Positions 25,941 to 34,575 of a stretch of DNA of 64,000 nucleotides are shown piece after piece (within the stretch, counting starts at the first letter, position 1; each line of letters opens with the position of its first letter). The position numbers and the translations under genes were made by a program. The notes beneath the pieces are model-generated. The model saw only the letters and a program-made list of their open reading frames with translations, had not been told where the DNA came from and made no database searches. Source of the stretch: Sphingobium sp052327305. GTDB taxonomy: Bacteria > Pseudomonadota > Alphaproteobacteria > Sphingomonadales > Sphingomonadaceae. Where the stretch lies: positions 2,728,001 to 2,792,000 of the forward strand of contig NZ_CP182486.1 in NCBI RefSeq assembly GCF_052327305.1, written 5' to 3'.

Positions 25941-26968
25941 TGCGTGTCGCCATCGTCACCGATGCGTGGGAGCCGCAGGTGAACGGCGTCGTCCGCACGC
26001 TCGGGGCGACATGCGCGGAGCTTCGCGCGCTCGGTCATAGTGTCGAAGTGATCGAGCCCAGCGCTTTTCCCACTGTGCCGTGCCCGACCTATGCGGAAAT
26101 CCGGCTCGCGCTCGCCACGCCCGGCGCAGTCGGCCGGCGGCTTTCGGCGTTCGAGCCGGACGCGATTCATCTCGCCACCGAAGGCCCGCTGTGCCTTGCC
26201 GCCCGTGTGTGGTGCCTGCGGGAAGGTCTCCCTTTCACGACTGCTTTCCACACCAGTTTCCCGGACTATGTCGCGCAGCGCACCGGGCTCTCGCCTGAGT
26301 GGTTCTGGCCTTATTTTCGGTGGTTTCACGGCGCGGCGAGCGCGGTACTGGTCTCGACACCCACGATTCGGGCTGAGCTGGCGAAGGCTGGCATTTCTCA
26401 TACCCGGCACTGGGGCAGGGGCGTCGACCACAGCCTGTTCCGGCCCCATGGCCCCGCACATCCCGCCTTCGAGGGCTTGCCGCGCCCCATTCTCCTCAAT
26501 GTCGGCCGGGTGGCGGTCGAGAAGAATATCGAGGCGTTCCTCAAGCTGGATAGCGCGGGCACGAAAGTGATCGTGGGCGATGGCCCGGCGCGTCCGGCGC
26601 TGGAGCGCGCCTATCCCGAGGCGCGGTTTCTGGGCGTTCTTGCCGGGGAAGCCCTGGCAGCCGCCTATCGCGGCGCCGACGCGCTCGTCTTCCCCAGTCG
26701 CACGGATACCTTCGGTCTCGTGATGATAGAGGCGCTGTCCTGCGGCACGCCTGTGGCGGCGATGCCCGTGCCCGGCCCGCTGGATGTGCTGAACGATGAA
26801 GTCGGCTGCATGGACGAAGATCTGTCGCGCGCTGTCGCTGGCGCGCTGGGCAGGGATCGCGCGCTCTGTGCTGCCTATGGCGCGGGTTTCGGATGGCGCA
26901 GCAGCGCCTTCCAGTTTCTCGCTGCCCTGCGCTTCGTCGACCGGGTGGGCATGCCCGTCGCGGCCTGA
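25940..26968 (+). CDS. Glycosyltransferase family 4 protein
   Basis: A 342-residue GT-B fold glycosyltransferase. The N-terminal acceptor domain starts MRVAIVTDAWEPQVNGVVRT, typical of GT4 mannosyltransferases acting on lipid acceptors. The donor-binding half has NVGRVAVEKNIEAFL near residue 190, VIVGDGPARPALE near 215 and the catalytic E-x7-E region DTFGLVMIEALSCGTPVAA near 255-273. It overlaps the stop of the LpxH-like gene, so both are translated together, which points to a joint role in envelope lipid glycosylation or turnover. The sugar and acceptor are not readable from sequence. Confidence 0.87.
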   Translation: MRVAIVTDAWEPQVNGVVRTLGATCAELRALGHSVEVIEPSAFPTVPCPTYAEIRLALATPGAVGRRLSAFEPDAIHLATEGPLCLAARVWCLREGLPFTTAFHTSFPDYVAQRTGLSPEWFWPYFRWFHGAASAVLVSTPTIRAELAKAGISHTRHWGRGVDHSLFRPHGPAHPAFEGLPRPILLNVGRVAVEKNIEAFLKLDSAGTKVIVGDGPARPALERAYPEARFLGVLAGEALAAAYRGADALVFPSRTDTFGLVMIEALSCGTPVAAMPVPGPLDVLNDEVGCMDEDLSRAVAGALGRDRALCAAYGAGFGWRSSAFQFLAALRFVDRVGMPVAA

Positions 26969-27027
26969 GCGCCGATCCTGCGCAATCCCTTGCCCTTGGT
27001 TCCGCGTTGTTCTAAATGAGAGGGGAA

Positions 27028-27061
27028 GGCCGCTCCGCGAGGGGCGGCCGCACGCGTTTTT
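27028..27061 (+). terminator. Terminator after the LpxH-like/glycosyltransferase pair
   Basis: GGCCGCTCC (27028-27036) and GGGGCGGCC (27041-27049) form a stem with one G-T pair around GCGA, followed after seven bases by a run of five T. It ends 22 bases before the GTG of the DUF1013 gene, so it could also act as a leader attenuator. Confidence 0.6.
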
Positions 27062-27082
27062 AAGGCTCACAGGAGACCGCAA

Positions 27083-27781
27083 GTGGCACAGCCGCTCATG
27101 CCCCACGCCACCGCCAGCTGGCTGGTCGACAATACCGCGCTCAGCTTCGAGCAGATCGCCGAATTCTGCGGCCTGCACATTCTCGAAGTGCAGGCAATCG
27201 CAGACGATACCGCCGCGACCAAATATACCGGCCGCGATCCCGTCCGTGCCCATGAAATCACGATGGAAGAAATCCACAAGGGCGAGGCCAATCCGGACTA
27301 TCGTCTCGTGATGGTCAAGGGACCGGACCCCGTGCGCCGCACCAAGGGGCCGCGCTACACGCCGGTTTCCAAGCGGCAGGACAAGCCGGACGGCATTGCT
27401 TGGATTCTGCGCCATCACCCGGAAGTTTCGGACGGCGCGATTGGCAAGCTGATCGGCACCACGCGCAACACCATTCAGGCGATCCGCGAGCGCACACATT
27501 GGAACATCTCGAACATCCAGCCCAAGGATCCGGTAACGCTCGGCCTGTGCTCGCAGCGCGAACTGGATGCTCTGGTTGCCCGCACTGCCAAGAAGGCGGG
27601 CATCGAGGCGCCGACCGACAGCCGTCTGGCTGGCGACCGCGAAGCTCTGATCGAGGAGTTGCGCCGCGAGCGTGAGACGCAGCAGCGTCTGGCCGATGAA
27701 GCGCTGAATGCCGAGGCTGCCGCGATCAACGACGTCGCGACAATTCTCGATCCGTTCAGCGACAACAAAGGCCACGTCTGA
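27083..27781 (+). CDS. DUF1013 family protein, TrcR-like cell-cycle regulator
   Basis: A 232-residue DUF1013 protein. The N-terminal part (ATASWLVDNTALSFEQIAEFCGLH) resembles a helix-turn-helix, and the central motif KRQDKPDGIAWILRHHPEVSD with IGKLIGTTRNTIQAIRERTHW (about 95-140) is the conserved family core, another HTH-like region. The C-terminus is a long charged helix. The family is restricted to alphaproteobacteria and its member TrcR is described as a CtrA-linked transcriptional regulator. The GTG at 27083 is supported by AGGAG at 27071-27075. Confidence 0.88.
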   Translation: MAQPLMPHATASWLVDNTALSFEQIAEFCGLHILEVQAIADDTAATKYTGRDPVRAHEITMEEIHKGEANPDYRLVMVKGPDPVRRTKGPRYTPVSKRQDKPDGIAWILRHHPEVSDGAIGKLIGTTRNTIQAIRERTHWNISNIQPKDPVTLGLCSQRELDALVARTAKKAGIEAPTDSRLAGDREALIEELRRERETQQRLADEALNAEAAAINDVATILDPFSDNKGHV

Positions 27782-27790
27782 GTCGGAATT

Positions 27791-27833
27791 CTGCGGGTGG
27801 GGTCGGCGCTCCCGGCGCCGCCCATGCCCGCAG
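27791..27833 (+). terminator. Hairpin after the DUF1013 gene
   Basis: Outer arms CTGCGGG (27791-27797) and CCCGCAG (27827-27833) enclose inner arms CGGCGC (27804-27809) and GCGCCG (27815-27820). The structure is stable but has no good T-run, so it may be a processing or weak termination site. Confidence 0.45.
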
Positions 27834-27926
27834 CTTGCCCTTACGGCCGCGCCAGCGCCGAGAGCCTGACGCTTACGCTAACGTAAAGTAGTTGCGGCCG
27901 GCCCCTGCTTGTCCTAGCCTTGGCTC

Positions 27927-29624
27927 ATGGAGAGCAAGCGCTGGATCTGGCAGGATCGCTATGACCATCCTTTCGCGTGGGAGCAGAGCTATCCCCCGCT
28001 GACGGTTCCTCAGATGCTCGAAGCATCAGCGGCACGCACGCCGGACGCGCCTCTCGCAGACTTCTACAGCCGCAAATATAGCTATGCCGAAGTGCTCGAC
28101 GGCGCGCGGCGCGTCGCCTGCGGGCTGCAGCGCCTGGGCGTTCAGCGCGGTGAGCGCGTCGGCCTCTACCTGCCCAATGTGCCGCACTATATCGCCGCCT
28201 ATTACGGCGCGATGATGATCGGCGCGGTCGTCGTCAATTTCTCGCCGCTCTACACGGCGGAGGAGCTTGAGCATCAGGCCGAGGACAGCGGCACCCGCAT
28301 TCTCTTCACCCTGTCAGCCCAGCAGCTCTTCGGCACCGCGTTCGAAGTGCTCAACGGCTCATGCATAGAGCGGCTGATCGTCGGCTCGATCGCAGGCGTG
28401 CTGCCTGCCGGCAAGTCGCTCGCCTATCGTCTGTTCCGCCGCAAGGAGATGGCGGACGTGCCGGATGATCCGCGCATCACCCGCTTCTCGGCGCTTATCG
28501 ACAATGATGGCGGTTGCATCGTGCCCGATGTCGGGGCCGACGACCTCGCTCTGCTTCAGTATACCGGCGGGACGACGGGCCGGCCGAAGGGCGCGATGCT
28601 CACCCATCAGAATCTTACGGCGAATGCGCGTCAAGTGAACATGCTCGATCCGCATCTGGAGCAGCAGGACCGGATTGTCGGCGTGCTGCCCTTCTTCCAT
28701 GTCTTCGCCAATACCGCTGTGCTTAATCGCACCATTTCGCACGGCGGGGAGATCGTGATGCTGCCCCGGTTCGACGCCCGTCAGACCCTCGCGGCAATCA
28801 CGCGAACCAGCGCGACTGCGCTCCCCGGCGTGCCCACCATGTTTCAGGCGCTGCTCGATTGCCCCGACCTGCCGAAGACCAATTTCTCGACCTTGCGCGT
28901 CTGCATTTCCGGTGGCGCACCCCTGCCGCTGCAACTCAAGCAGCGCTTCGAGGAAGCGACTGGCGCAAAGCTGGTAGAGGGCTATGGCCTGACCGAGTCG
29001 AGCGGTGTGGTCTCCGCCAATCCCTATGAGCTGCCGGGCAAGAGCGGCACGATCGGCCAGCCCATTCCCGGCACCCGGGTTCGCCTGCTCGATCGCGAAG
29101 ACCCCAGCCGCGATGCCCCGGCGGGCGAGCCGGGAGAGATCGCCTTCGCCGGACCCCAGACGATGCGCGGCTATTGGAACAAGCCGGAGTCGGATGCCGA
29201 GGTGTTCATGAACGGCTATCTGCGGACCGGAGACGTCGGCGTGATCGACGAGGACGGCTATATCCGCGTGGTCGATCGCATCAAGGACATGATCGCAGTG
29301 GGAGGCTTCAAGGTCTTCCCGAGCCAGATCGAGGCCGTGCTGTATCGCCATCCGGCCGTGCGCGAAGCCTTGGTAATCGGCATCCCCGATTCCTACCGTG
29401 GCGAGTGCCCCAAGGCGTTCGTCACCCTGAAGCCGGAGGCCGCCGAGGAGATCGACGCTATTGCACTCAAGGCCTGGCTTAACCCACAGCTTGGCAAGCA
29501 TGAGCGAGTGGAGATGGTCGAGATTCGCGAAAGCCTCCCCAAGACGCTGGTCGGCAAATTGAGCCGCAAGGAGCTGGTCGAGGAGGAAAAGGCGAAGGCT
29601 GCCGCAGCCTCCCAGACTGCCTGA
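27927..29624 (+). CDS. fadD: Long-chain fatty-acid-CoA ligase
   Basis: A 565-residue adenylate-forming enzyme that activates fatty acids to acyl-CoA. The AMP-binding P-loop LLQYTGGTTGRPKGAMLTH lies near residues 210-228, the ATP/AMP motif VEGYGLTESSGVV near 350, and YLRTGDVGVIDEDGYIRVVDR near 430-450 is the FadD signature and hinge; the catalytic Lys is in KTLVGKLSRKELVEE near 545. Length and motifs match E. coli FadD-like ligases. It stands alone, followed by a perfect inverted repeat shared with the convergent gene. It probably serves import-coupled activation of fatty acids for beta-oxidation. Confidence 0.92.
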   Translation: MESKRWIWQDRYDHPFAWEQSYPPLTVPQMLEASAARTPDAPLADFYSRKYSYAEVLDGARRVACGLQRLGVQRGERVGLYLPNVPHYIAAYYGAMMIGAVVVNFSPLYTAEELEHQAEDSGTRILFTLSAQQLFGTAFEVLNGSCIERLIVGSIAGVLPAGKSLAYRLFRRKEMADVPDDPRITRFSALIDNDGGCIVPDVGADDLALLQYTGGTTGRPKGAMLTHQNLTANARQVNMLDPHLEQQDRIVGVLPFFHVFANTAVLNRTISHGGEIVMLPRFDARQTLAAITRTSATALPGVPTMFQALLDCPDLPKTNFSTLRVCISGGAPLPLQLKQRFEEATGAKLVEGYGLTESSGVVSANPYELPGKSGTIGQPIPGTRVRLLDREDPSRDAPAGEPGEIAFAGPQTMRGYWNKPESDAEVFMNGYLRTGDVGVIDEDGYIRVVDRIKDMIAVGGFKVFPSQIEAVLYRHPAVREALVIGIPDSYRGECPKAFVTLKPEAAEEIDAIALKAWLNPQLGKHERVEMVEIRESLPKTLVGKLSRKELVEEEKAKAAAASQTA

Positions 29625-29644
29625 CCAGCGGCGAAAGGCAGTCT
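29614..29644. terminator. Inverted repeat between convergent genes
   Basis: AGACTGCCT (29614-29622) and AGGCAGTCT (29636-29644) are perfect 9-bp arms with a 13-base loop, spanning the fadD stop and ending just before the stop of the convergent small gene. Its position suits a bidirectional terminator, although a T-run is missing. Confidence 0.5.
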
Positions 29645-29648
29645 CGCG

Positions 29649-29888
29649 TCAGTGCACCGTTCCGATAGTCTCGGGGATGAGTAGCAGCGCGATCATCCGC
29701 TCGATCTGCCGCCAGTGGCAGAAGTGGATGTGATTGCCTAAGTCCCGGCTGCGATCGGCGCGCAGCGCCGCCTCATGCCCAGCCATCTCGCCAAAGGCCT
29801 CGATGAGCGCGTTTGCGTCATCATAGCTGCGGCGACTCGACAGCATGGGTAGATATGCGGAGGGCAGGTGCATCGGGCCTCGTGTCAT
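29649..29888 (-). CDS. Small hypothetical protein, DUF6961-like
   Basis: A 79-residue protein whose body (ANALIEAFGEMAGHEAALRA, then DRSRDLGNHIHFCHWRQIER and the ending ETIGTVH) has the layout of a small sphingomonad family of helical proteins that end in GTVH. I take the ATG at 29888, with AAGG upstream; starts at 29873 or 29846 are possible. Function is unknown. The gene converges on fadD. Confidence 0.55.
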   Translation of the reverse strand: MTRGPMHLPSAYLPMLSSRRSYDDANALIEAFGEMAGHEAALRADRSRDLGNHIHFCHWRQIERMIALLLIPETIGTVH

Positions 29889-30054
29889 TTGCGGCCTTGG
29901 CTCAATGCCCCGGCGCTGATCGCCTGCTAGAGGCCGGGCCTTCACCAAGTCGCCAAGCATCGCGGTGAACGTTCTCTTAGGCAAAGAGTGACCCGAAATC
30001 GGACGCGCGAAAGCGCGCTGGCACTGGCCCGCGAGCCATGGCATGGCGGAGGCT

Positions 30055-30249
30055 ATGAACAGCAAGCCTCCTTCCAATCGTCCTGCCGGCACGACTTCCG
30101 GCCTCGCTGGCGGCGCGCCGCTCGCCCTGCTGATGATCGCGGGCGTCATCATTGGCGGAGAATATGGTCAGCCAACCGTAGGGCTGATCGCGGGCACGGC
30201 CATTGGCGTCGCAATCGCGATTTTCATTTGGCGTCGCGGACGGCGTTAA
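30055..30249 (+). CDS. Small two-helix membrane protein
   Basis: A 64-residue protein with a Pro/Gly-rich hydrophilic start (MNSKPPSNRPAG) and two hydrophobic helices (PLALLMIAGVIIGG and VGLIAGTAIGVAIAIFIW) ending in RRGRR. Similar short proteins are seen in sphingomonads, but I know no function. An ATG at 30043 is an alternative start. Confidence 0.55.
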   Translation: MNSKPPSNRPAGTTSGLAGGAPLALLMIAGVIIGGEYGQPTVGLIAGTAIGVAIAIFIWRRGRR

Positions 30250-30340
30250 GAGCGGAATCGTTACGATGCGACTGGATGATCGCCTGTGCGTTACGCTAAG
30301 GCGAGGCAAGGTCGTCGTTCAAAAGAGATAGGGCGCGGGA

Positions 30341-31717
30341 ATGAAGAAGTATCTGCTGTGGGGCGTGACGATCCTCGTTCTCGTCATCGCCGTCATCCTG
30401 TTCATTCTCACTCGTCCCGATGTCGCGCGCCTCTCGGAAAGCGACCTGCAAGGGCGCGAGCCCAAGTTCACCGAACAGCGCCGGCAGATCCTGCCTACGG
30501 TGAAGATCGCCAAGCCAGTCGGCTGGGCGGCGGATGCGGCGCCCACTGCGCCCCGTGGCCTCTCCGTCACTCGCTTCGCCGCTGGTCTCGATCATCCCCG
30601 CACGATGCTTCTGCTGCCCAATGGCGACATCCTTGTCGCCGAGACCAACAGCCAGCCCAGGAAGGTCGAGGGCGTTCGCGACTGGATCATGAGCAAGCTG
30701 ATGGGCAGCGCGGGCGCAGGAGCGCCTTCGCCGGATCGCATTCGGCTGCTGCGTGATGCGAACGGCGACGGCGTAGCCGAGCAGCAGTTCATGTTCCTCA
30801 CGGGTCTTACCTCGCCCTATGGCATGGCCTTGGTCGGAGACGCGCTCTACGTCGCGAACACCGATGCGCTGCTCGCCTTCCCCTACAAGACCGGCGACAC
30901 CAAGATTACAGCGAAGGGCCGGCTGGTCCTGAAGCTCCCTGCCAACGGTCCCAATTATCACTGGACCAAGTCCCTCGTCGCCAACAAGGACGGCACGAAG
31001 CTCTATATCGGCGTCGGCTCCAACTCCAACGTCGCCGAAACCGGCCTCGACCTTGAGGATTATCGCGCCCTCATCATGGAAGTCACGCCGGGCAAGGCTG
31101 GCTATAATGTCTATGCCAGTGGCCTGCGCAATCCCACTGGTCTCGCGATCAAGCCTGACACCGGCGAGCTCTGGGCCACGGTGAACGAGCGGGACATGCT
31201 CGGCTCGGATCTCGTGCCGGATTATCTCACGCAGGTCGAGTTCGCGGCGTTCTATGGCTGGCCGTGGAATTACTGGGGCGGCTATGAGGACAAGCGGGTC
31301 CAGCCCGAGCGCCCCGACTTGCGGGAATACACCCGCAGGCCTGATTACGCCCTCGGCGTGCACGTTGCTCCGCTTGGCTTTGCCTTCACTGACGGTTCCG
31401 GTCTGGGCGCACCCTTCACCAATGGCGCGTTCGTGGCTCTGCACGGCAGCTGGAACCGCGTGCCGCCGGCCGGTTACAAGGTCGTCTATGTGCCGTTCGA
31501 TGCCAAGGGCCGCCCGACTGGCAAGCCCATCGATCTTCTCACTGGTTTTCTGAACAAGGACGGTCAGGCGCAGGGCCGCCCGGTCTGGCCGCTGATCAAG
31601 GGCGACGGTTCGCTGCTGGTGAGCGATGACACGGGCGGTGTCATCTGGCGCATCCGCAATTCCGCTGCGCCGGAGCGCGCACCCCCTGCGAGCGCCCCAG
31701 TCGCTCAGGCGAAATAG
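30341..31717 (+). CDS. Sorbosone-dehydrogenase-like beta-propeller protein
   Basis: A 458-residue protein with an N-terminal membrane anchor (YLLWGVTILVLVIAVILFIL) and a periplasmic six-bladed propeller of the soluble-glucose/sorbosone dehydrogenase family. Repeated marks are LDHPRTMLLLPNGDILVAETN near residue 85, LTSPYGMALVGDALYVANTD near 155, SLVANKDGTKLYIGVGSNSN near 210 and ASGLRNPTGLAIKPDTGELW near 255. Family members with PQQ oxidise sugars or aldoses; whether this one binds PQQ is not shown. A proline/alanine-rich tail ends the protein. Confidence 0.85.
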   Translation: MKKYLLWGVTILVLVIAVILFILTRPDVARLSESDLQGREPKFTEQRRQILPTVKIAKPVGWAADAAPTAPRGLSVTRFAAGLDHPRTMLLLPNGDILVAETNSQPRKVEGVRDWIMSKLMGSAGAGAPSPDRIRLLRDANGDGVAEQQFMFLTGLTSPYGMALVGDALYVANTDALLAFPYKTGDTKITAKGRLVLKLPANGPNYHWTKSLVANKDGTKLYIGVGSNSNVAETGLDLEDYRALIMEVTPGKAGYNVYASGLRNPTGLAIKPDTGELWATVNERDMLGSDLVPDYLTQVEFAAFYGWPWNYWGGYEDKRVQPERPDLREYTRRPDYALGVHVAPLGFAFTDGSGLGAPFTNGAFVALHGSWNRVPPAGYKVVYVPFDAKGRPTGKPIDLLTGFLNKDGQAQGRPVWPLIKGDGSLLVSDDTGGVIWRIRNSAAPERAPPASAPVAQAK

Positions 31718-31765
31718 ATCGAGCGCTGGACGGGTACGAAGCGCGTCGAGCAGGCCGCTTCGGAC

Positions 31766-32599
31766 TTAATCCAGCGTCTTGCCTGCGCGCCCTGCCAGTT
31801 CCACGACATATTGCCAGGCGATGCGGCCGGACCGGCTGCCGCGCTGGGTCGCCCACTGGATCGCTTCCTTGGCATCGACCATGAGGCCATGCGCATCGGC
31901 ATAGCGCTGGACGATCGCCACATAGGCATCCTGATCGAGCGCATGGAAGCCCAGCGACAGACCGAAGCGATCCGAGAGCGCCATGCGATCGTCTACGGCG
32001 TCGCGCGGATTGATGGGGTCGTCCTGCTCGGAAAGATGGCGCGGCACGATATGGCGGCGATTTGAGGTAGCGTAGAGGCGCACCGTCCCGCGTCGCGCCG
32101 CTGCGCCACCCTGCAGCATGGAGCGCAGCGCGCGGGCATCCCCGCCGAAATTCTCGTCGAAGCCCAGATCGTCGATATAGACAATGGCGGGCCGCTCGGT
32201 CTCCCGCAGCAGCGCGAAGAGCGTCGCGAGGCTGCGCAGGTCATCCGTCGCGACCTCGACCAGCGCGAGATTGCCGCCCGTCCTCTGCACATGGCCCACG
32301 CATGCCGCCACCGTGGACGACTTGCCCGTGCCGCGCGCGCCCCATAGCAGCACGTCATGGGCCGCATGGCCGGCTGCGAGGCGGCGGGTATTCTCCAGGC
32401 ACGCCTCTTTCTGGGCGTCGATGCCGGCAAGCAGCGTATAGTCGAGCGGACGGAAATCCTGGACCACGCCGAGCGCCTTGCCATCCCAGCGATAGGCGGG
32501 GTGCGCCTCCAGATCGACCGGCGGCGGGGCAGGGGGCGAAATCCGCTCCAGTGCGCTGGCGATGCGATCGAGGGCGGCTTGGTGCTCGGGCGTAATCAT
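31766..32599 (-). CDS. DUF815 AAA-type ATP-binding protein
   Basis: A 277-residue P-loop protein of the DUF815 family. It starts with a helical region, then LDYTLLAGIDAQKEACLENT near residue 53, the Walker A LLWGARGTGKSSTVAAC near 85, the Walker B PAIVYIDDLGFDEN near 135 and the sensor-like RLYATSNRRHIVPR near 172. The C-terminal lid ends with SRSGRIAWQYVVEL. The biological role of the family is unknown. It converges on the sorbosone-dehydrogenase-like gene with a 48-bp gap. Confidence 0.88.
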   Translation of the reverse strand: MITPEHQAALDRIASALERISPPAPPPVDLEAHPAYRWDGKALGVVQDFRPLDYTLLAGIDAQKEACLENTRRLAAGHAAHDVLLWGARGTGKSSTVAACVGHVQRTGGNLALVEVATDDLRSLATLFALLRETERPAIVYIDDLGFDENFGGDARALRSMLQGGAAARRGTVRLYATSNRRHIVPRHLSEQDDPINPRDAVDDRMALSDRFGLSLGFHALDQDAYVAIVQRYADAHGLMVDAKEAIQWATQRGSRSGRIAWQYVVELAGRAGKTLD

Positions 32600-32662
32600 G
32601 CGGGCGCTTTAGGGCCGCGCGTACCGCGCGACAAGTGCGGGCGGCGGCGCTATAGGCGGCGC

Positions 32663-33607
32663 GTGTCCGCTCTTAAGACCCAGATCCTGCCGCTGAGCGA
32701 TGCCGCGATTGGCGAGGCCGCCACGCTGATCCGCGCCGGCCAGCCCGTCGCCGCGCCGACCGAGACGGTTTATGGCCTTGCTGCCGACGCCACGGACGCC
32801 GCCGCAGTGGCCCGCATTTATGCCGCGAAGGGCCGGCCCAGCTTCAATCCGCTGATCGTCCATGTAACTGACATGGCCATGGCCCGAAGCATCGCGACCT
32901 TCTCGCCCCTGGCGGATCGGCTTGCCGCGGCTTTCTGGCCCGGTCCGCTCACGCTCGTGCTGCCTCTCGCGTCGGAGAGCCCGGTTGCCCGGCTCGTTAC
33001 GGCGGGGCTTCCGACCGTCGCGATCCGTATGCCAGCGCATCCGGCCATGCGCGCGCTGATCGCGGCGAGTGGCGTACCCCTGGCGGCGCCGTCGGCCAAT
33101 GCCAGCGGATCGATCAGCCCGACGAGCGCGGCGCATGTCCTCCGCAGCCTTGATGGCCGCACTCCCCTCATTCTCGATGATGGACCCACGAGCGCGGGCC
33201 TCGAATCCACGATCGTCGCCGTGGGGGAGGCAGCGCTAACCCTGCTGCGCCCCGGCCCTGTCGATGCGGACATGCTGGCCTCCGTGGCGGGGGTGCCTGT
33301 TATCGCGCGCGGGGAGGGGGATGCGATCACCGCACCCGGCCAGCTCGCCAGCCATTATGCGCCGGGGAAACCCGTTCTGCTGAACCGTACAGAGCCCGCT
33401 GAGGGCGCATTTCACATTGGCTTTGGTCCGGGCGCCAGCGACTATAATCTCAGCGAAAGCAGCGATCTTCTGGAGGCGGCGGCGCGCTTGTTTGCGGCGC
33501 TTCATGAAGGTGATTTGAGCGATCGCGCCTGTATCAGCATCGCGCCTATCCCCCATGAGGGCATCGGTATCGCGATCAACGATCGGCTGGCACGAGCGGC
33601 GGCTTAA
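32663..33607 (+). CDS. L-threonylcarbamoyladenylate synthase (Sua5 type)
   Basis: A 314-residue enzyme that makes threonylcarbamoyl-AMP for the t6A37 modification of ANN-decoding tRNAs. The YrdC domain has PVAAPTETVYGLAADAT near residue 28, IYAAKGRPSFNPLIVHV near 52, FWPGPLTLVLP near 95 and PLAAPSANASGSISPTSA near 140. The C-terminal Sua5 domain (about 215-314) begins after the linker APGQLASHYAPGKPV. The start is the GTG at 32663, directly after a GGCGG; the frame is open far upstream, but that part is not family-like. It is divergent from the DUF815 gene. Confidence 0.92.
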   Translation: MSALKTQILPLSDAAIGEAATLIRAGQPVAAPTETVYGLAADATDAAAVARIYAAKGRPSFNPLIVHVTDMAMARSIATFSPLADRLAAAFWPGPLTLVLPLASESPVARLVTAGLPTVAIRMPAHPAMRALIAASGVPLAAPSANASGSISPTSAAHVLRSLDGRTPLILDDGPTSAGLESTIVAVGEAALTLLRPGPVDADMLASVAGVPVIARGEGDAITAPGQLASHYAPGKPVLLNRTEPAEGAFHIGFGPGASDYNLSESSDLLEAAARLFAALHEGDLSDRACISIAPIPHEGIGIAINDRLARAAA

Positions 33608-33630
33608 GGCGATCACACCGAGCCCGGCGC

Positions 33631-33852
33631 TCAATTCCCGCAATAGTCGGGATTATACTCTTTCTCGCACTTCTTGCGCAGCTTCTTGCCGCGATTGCGG
33701 TCGGCTTCGCTCTGGCTGGTTGTCATCCAGTCGGCCGTCTGGTTGGCGGCGCGGAAGGGTAGAGTTGCGGCGCTCGTTACAGTGCGAACGCAGCCCGGCA
33801 GAGTGGCGATCATCAGGCCGCAAAGGGCAGTGGTGGTGGCAGTGCGCAGCAT
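33631..33852 (-). CDS. Small putative lipoprotein
   Basis: A 73-residue exported protein. The lipobox is ATLPGC with the lipidated Cys at residue 21. The mature part has few hydrophobic residues, a basic stretch RNRGKKLRKKCEKEY and an ending DYCGN with two cysteines that could form a disulfide. I do not recognise the family. It converges on the Sua5 gene. Confidence 0.65.
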   Translation of the reverse strand: MLRTATTTALCGLMIATLPGCVRTVTSAATLPFRAANQTADWMTTSQSEADRNRGKKLRKKCEKEYNPDYCGN

Positions 33853-33950
33853 GACTTCATCCTGTGATCGCGGGAATAATCGCAGCTAGCGCGCCAAATC
33901 TGTTCAAATTGTGAACAGTGCGGCAGCCCGTGCCGCCGCACCGCTCGTTG

Positions 33951-34493
33951 TCAGGCGGCTGTCTCGCGCAGCCGCTCGGCAAAGCCCTTGCGCAGCTTGG
34001 CCAGCTTGGGCGGGATCACCGCCATGCAATAGGGATTGCGGTCGCCCACACGCTCCCAGTAGCGCTGATGATAATCCTCGGCCGGATACCAGGGCGCCAT
34101 CGGCTCGATCGTGGTGACGATCGGGTCCGTCTGGTCGGCCTGCGCGCGGGCGATGGCCGCCTCTGCCTCAGCCGTTTGCGCGTTGTCATGCGGGAAGATC
34201 GCGGAGCGATACTGCGTGCCGATGTCGTTGCCCTGCCGGTTCAGCGTGGTCGGGTCGTGCGTCGCGAAGAACACGTCGAGCAGGTCGCCATAGCCGATCT
34301 GCTCGGGGTCGTAGCCGATGCGGATCGCCTCCGCGTGGCCGGTCCTGCCGGAGCACACCTCTTCGTAGCTCGGGTTGGCCTTCTCGCCGCCAATATAGCC
34401 GCTCTCGACGCTCAAGACGCCCTTGAGGTTCTGATAGACCGCCTCGGTGCACCAGAAGCAGCCGCCGGCAAGCGTGGCATAGTGCGTGGTCAT
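33951..34493 (-). CDS. msrA: Peptide methionine sulfoxide reductase A
   Basis: A 180-residue enzyme that reduces the S-epimer of methionine sulfoxide in proteins. The catalytic Cys is in LAGGCFWCTEAVYQNLKGV at residues 7-25. SGYIGGEKANPSYEEVCSG near 30-48 and the sulfoxide-binding GNDIGTQYRSAIF near 88 are present, and AEDYHQRYW near 140 is the usual C-terminal motif. There is no signal peptide, so it is cytoplasmic. I chose the ATG at 34493. The upstream hairpin (34508-34530) partly occupies the ribosome binding region. Confidence 0.95.
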   Translation of the reverse strand: MTTHYATLAGGCFWCTEAVYQNLKGVLSVESGYIGGEKANPSYEEVCSGRTGHAEAIRIGYDPEQIGYGDLLDVFFATHDPTTLNRQGNDIGTQYRSAIFPHDNAQTAEAEAAIARAQADQTDPIVTTIEPMAPWYPAEDYHQRYWERVGDRNPYCMAVIPPKLAKLRKGFAERLRETAA

Positions 34494-34507
34494 GGGATGG
34501 TTCTTTC

Positions 34508-34530
34508 CTTGAGGGGGAATGACCCTCAAG
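34508..34530 (-). promoter_or_regulatory. Hairpin overlapping the msrA ribosome binding site region
   Basis: CTTGAGGG and CCCTCAAG are perfect 8-bp arms around a 7-base loop. On the minus strand the 3' arm ends AAG and runs directly into GAAAGAACC before the msrA ATG, so part of the AAGGAA Shine-Dalgarno is in the stem. It lies in the 82 bases between argC and msrA. It may be a weak terminator for argC or a translation-controlling hairpin. Confidence 0.4.
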
Positions 34531-34575
34531 ATAGGAAGCGCCCGCCTTCGCGCAATCCCTTTGCCCGCTTCGGCC

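Noticed and set aside
25847..27775. 642-codon open frame on the minus strand opposite the glycosyltransferase and DUF1013 genes
   Set aside because: It spans two good plus-strand genes and their terminator and has no family features.
28359..29501. 380-codon frame on the minus strand opposite fadD
   Set aside because: Antisense to an acyl-CoA synthetase with all its motifs.
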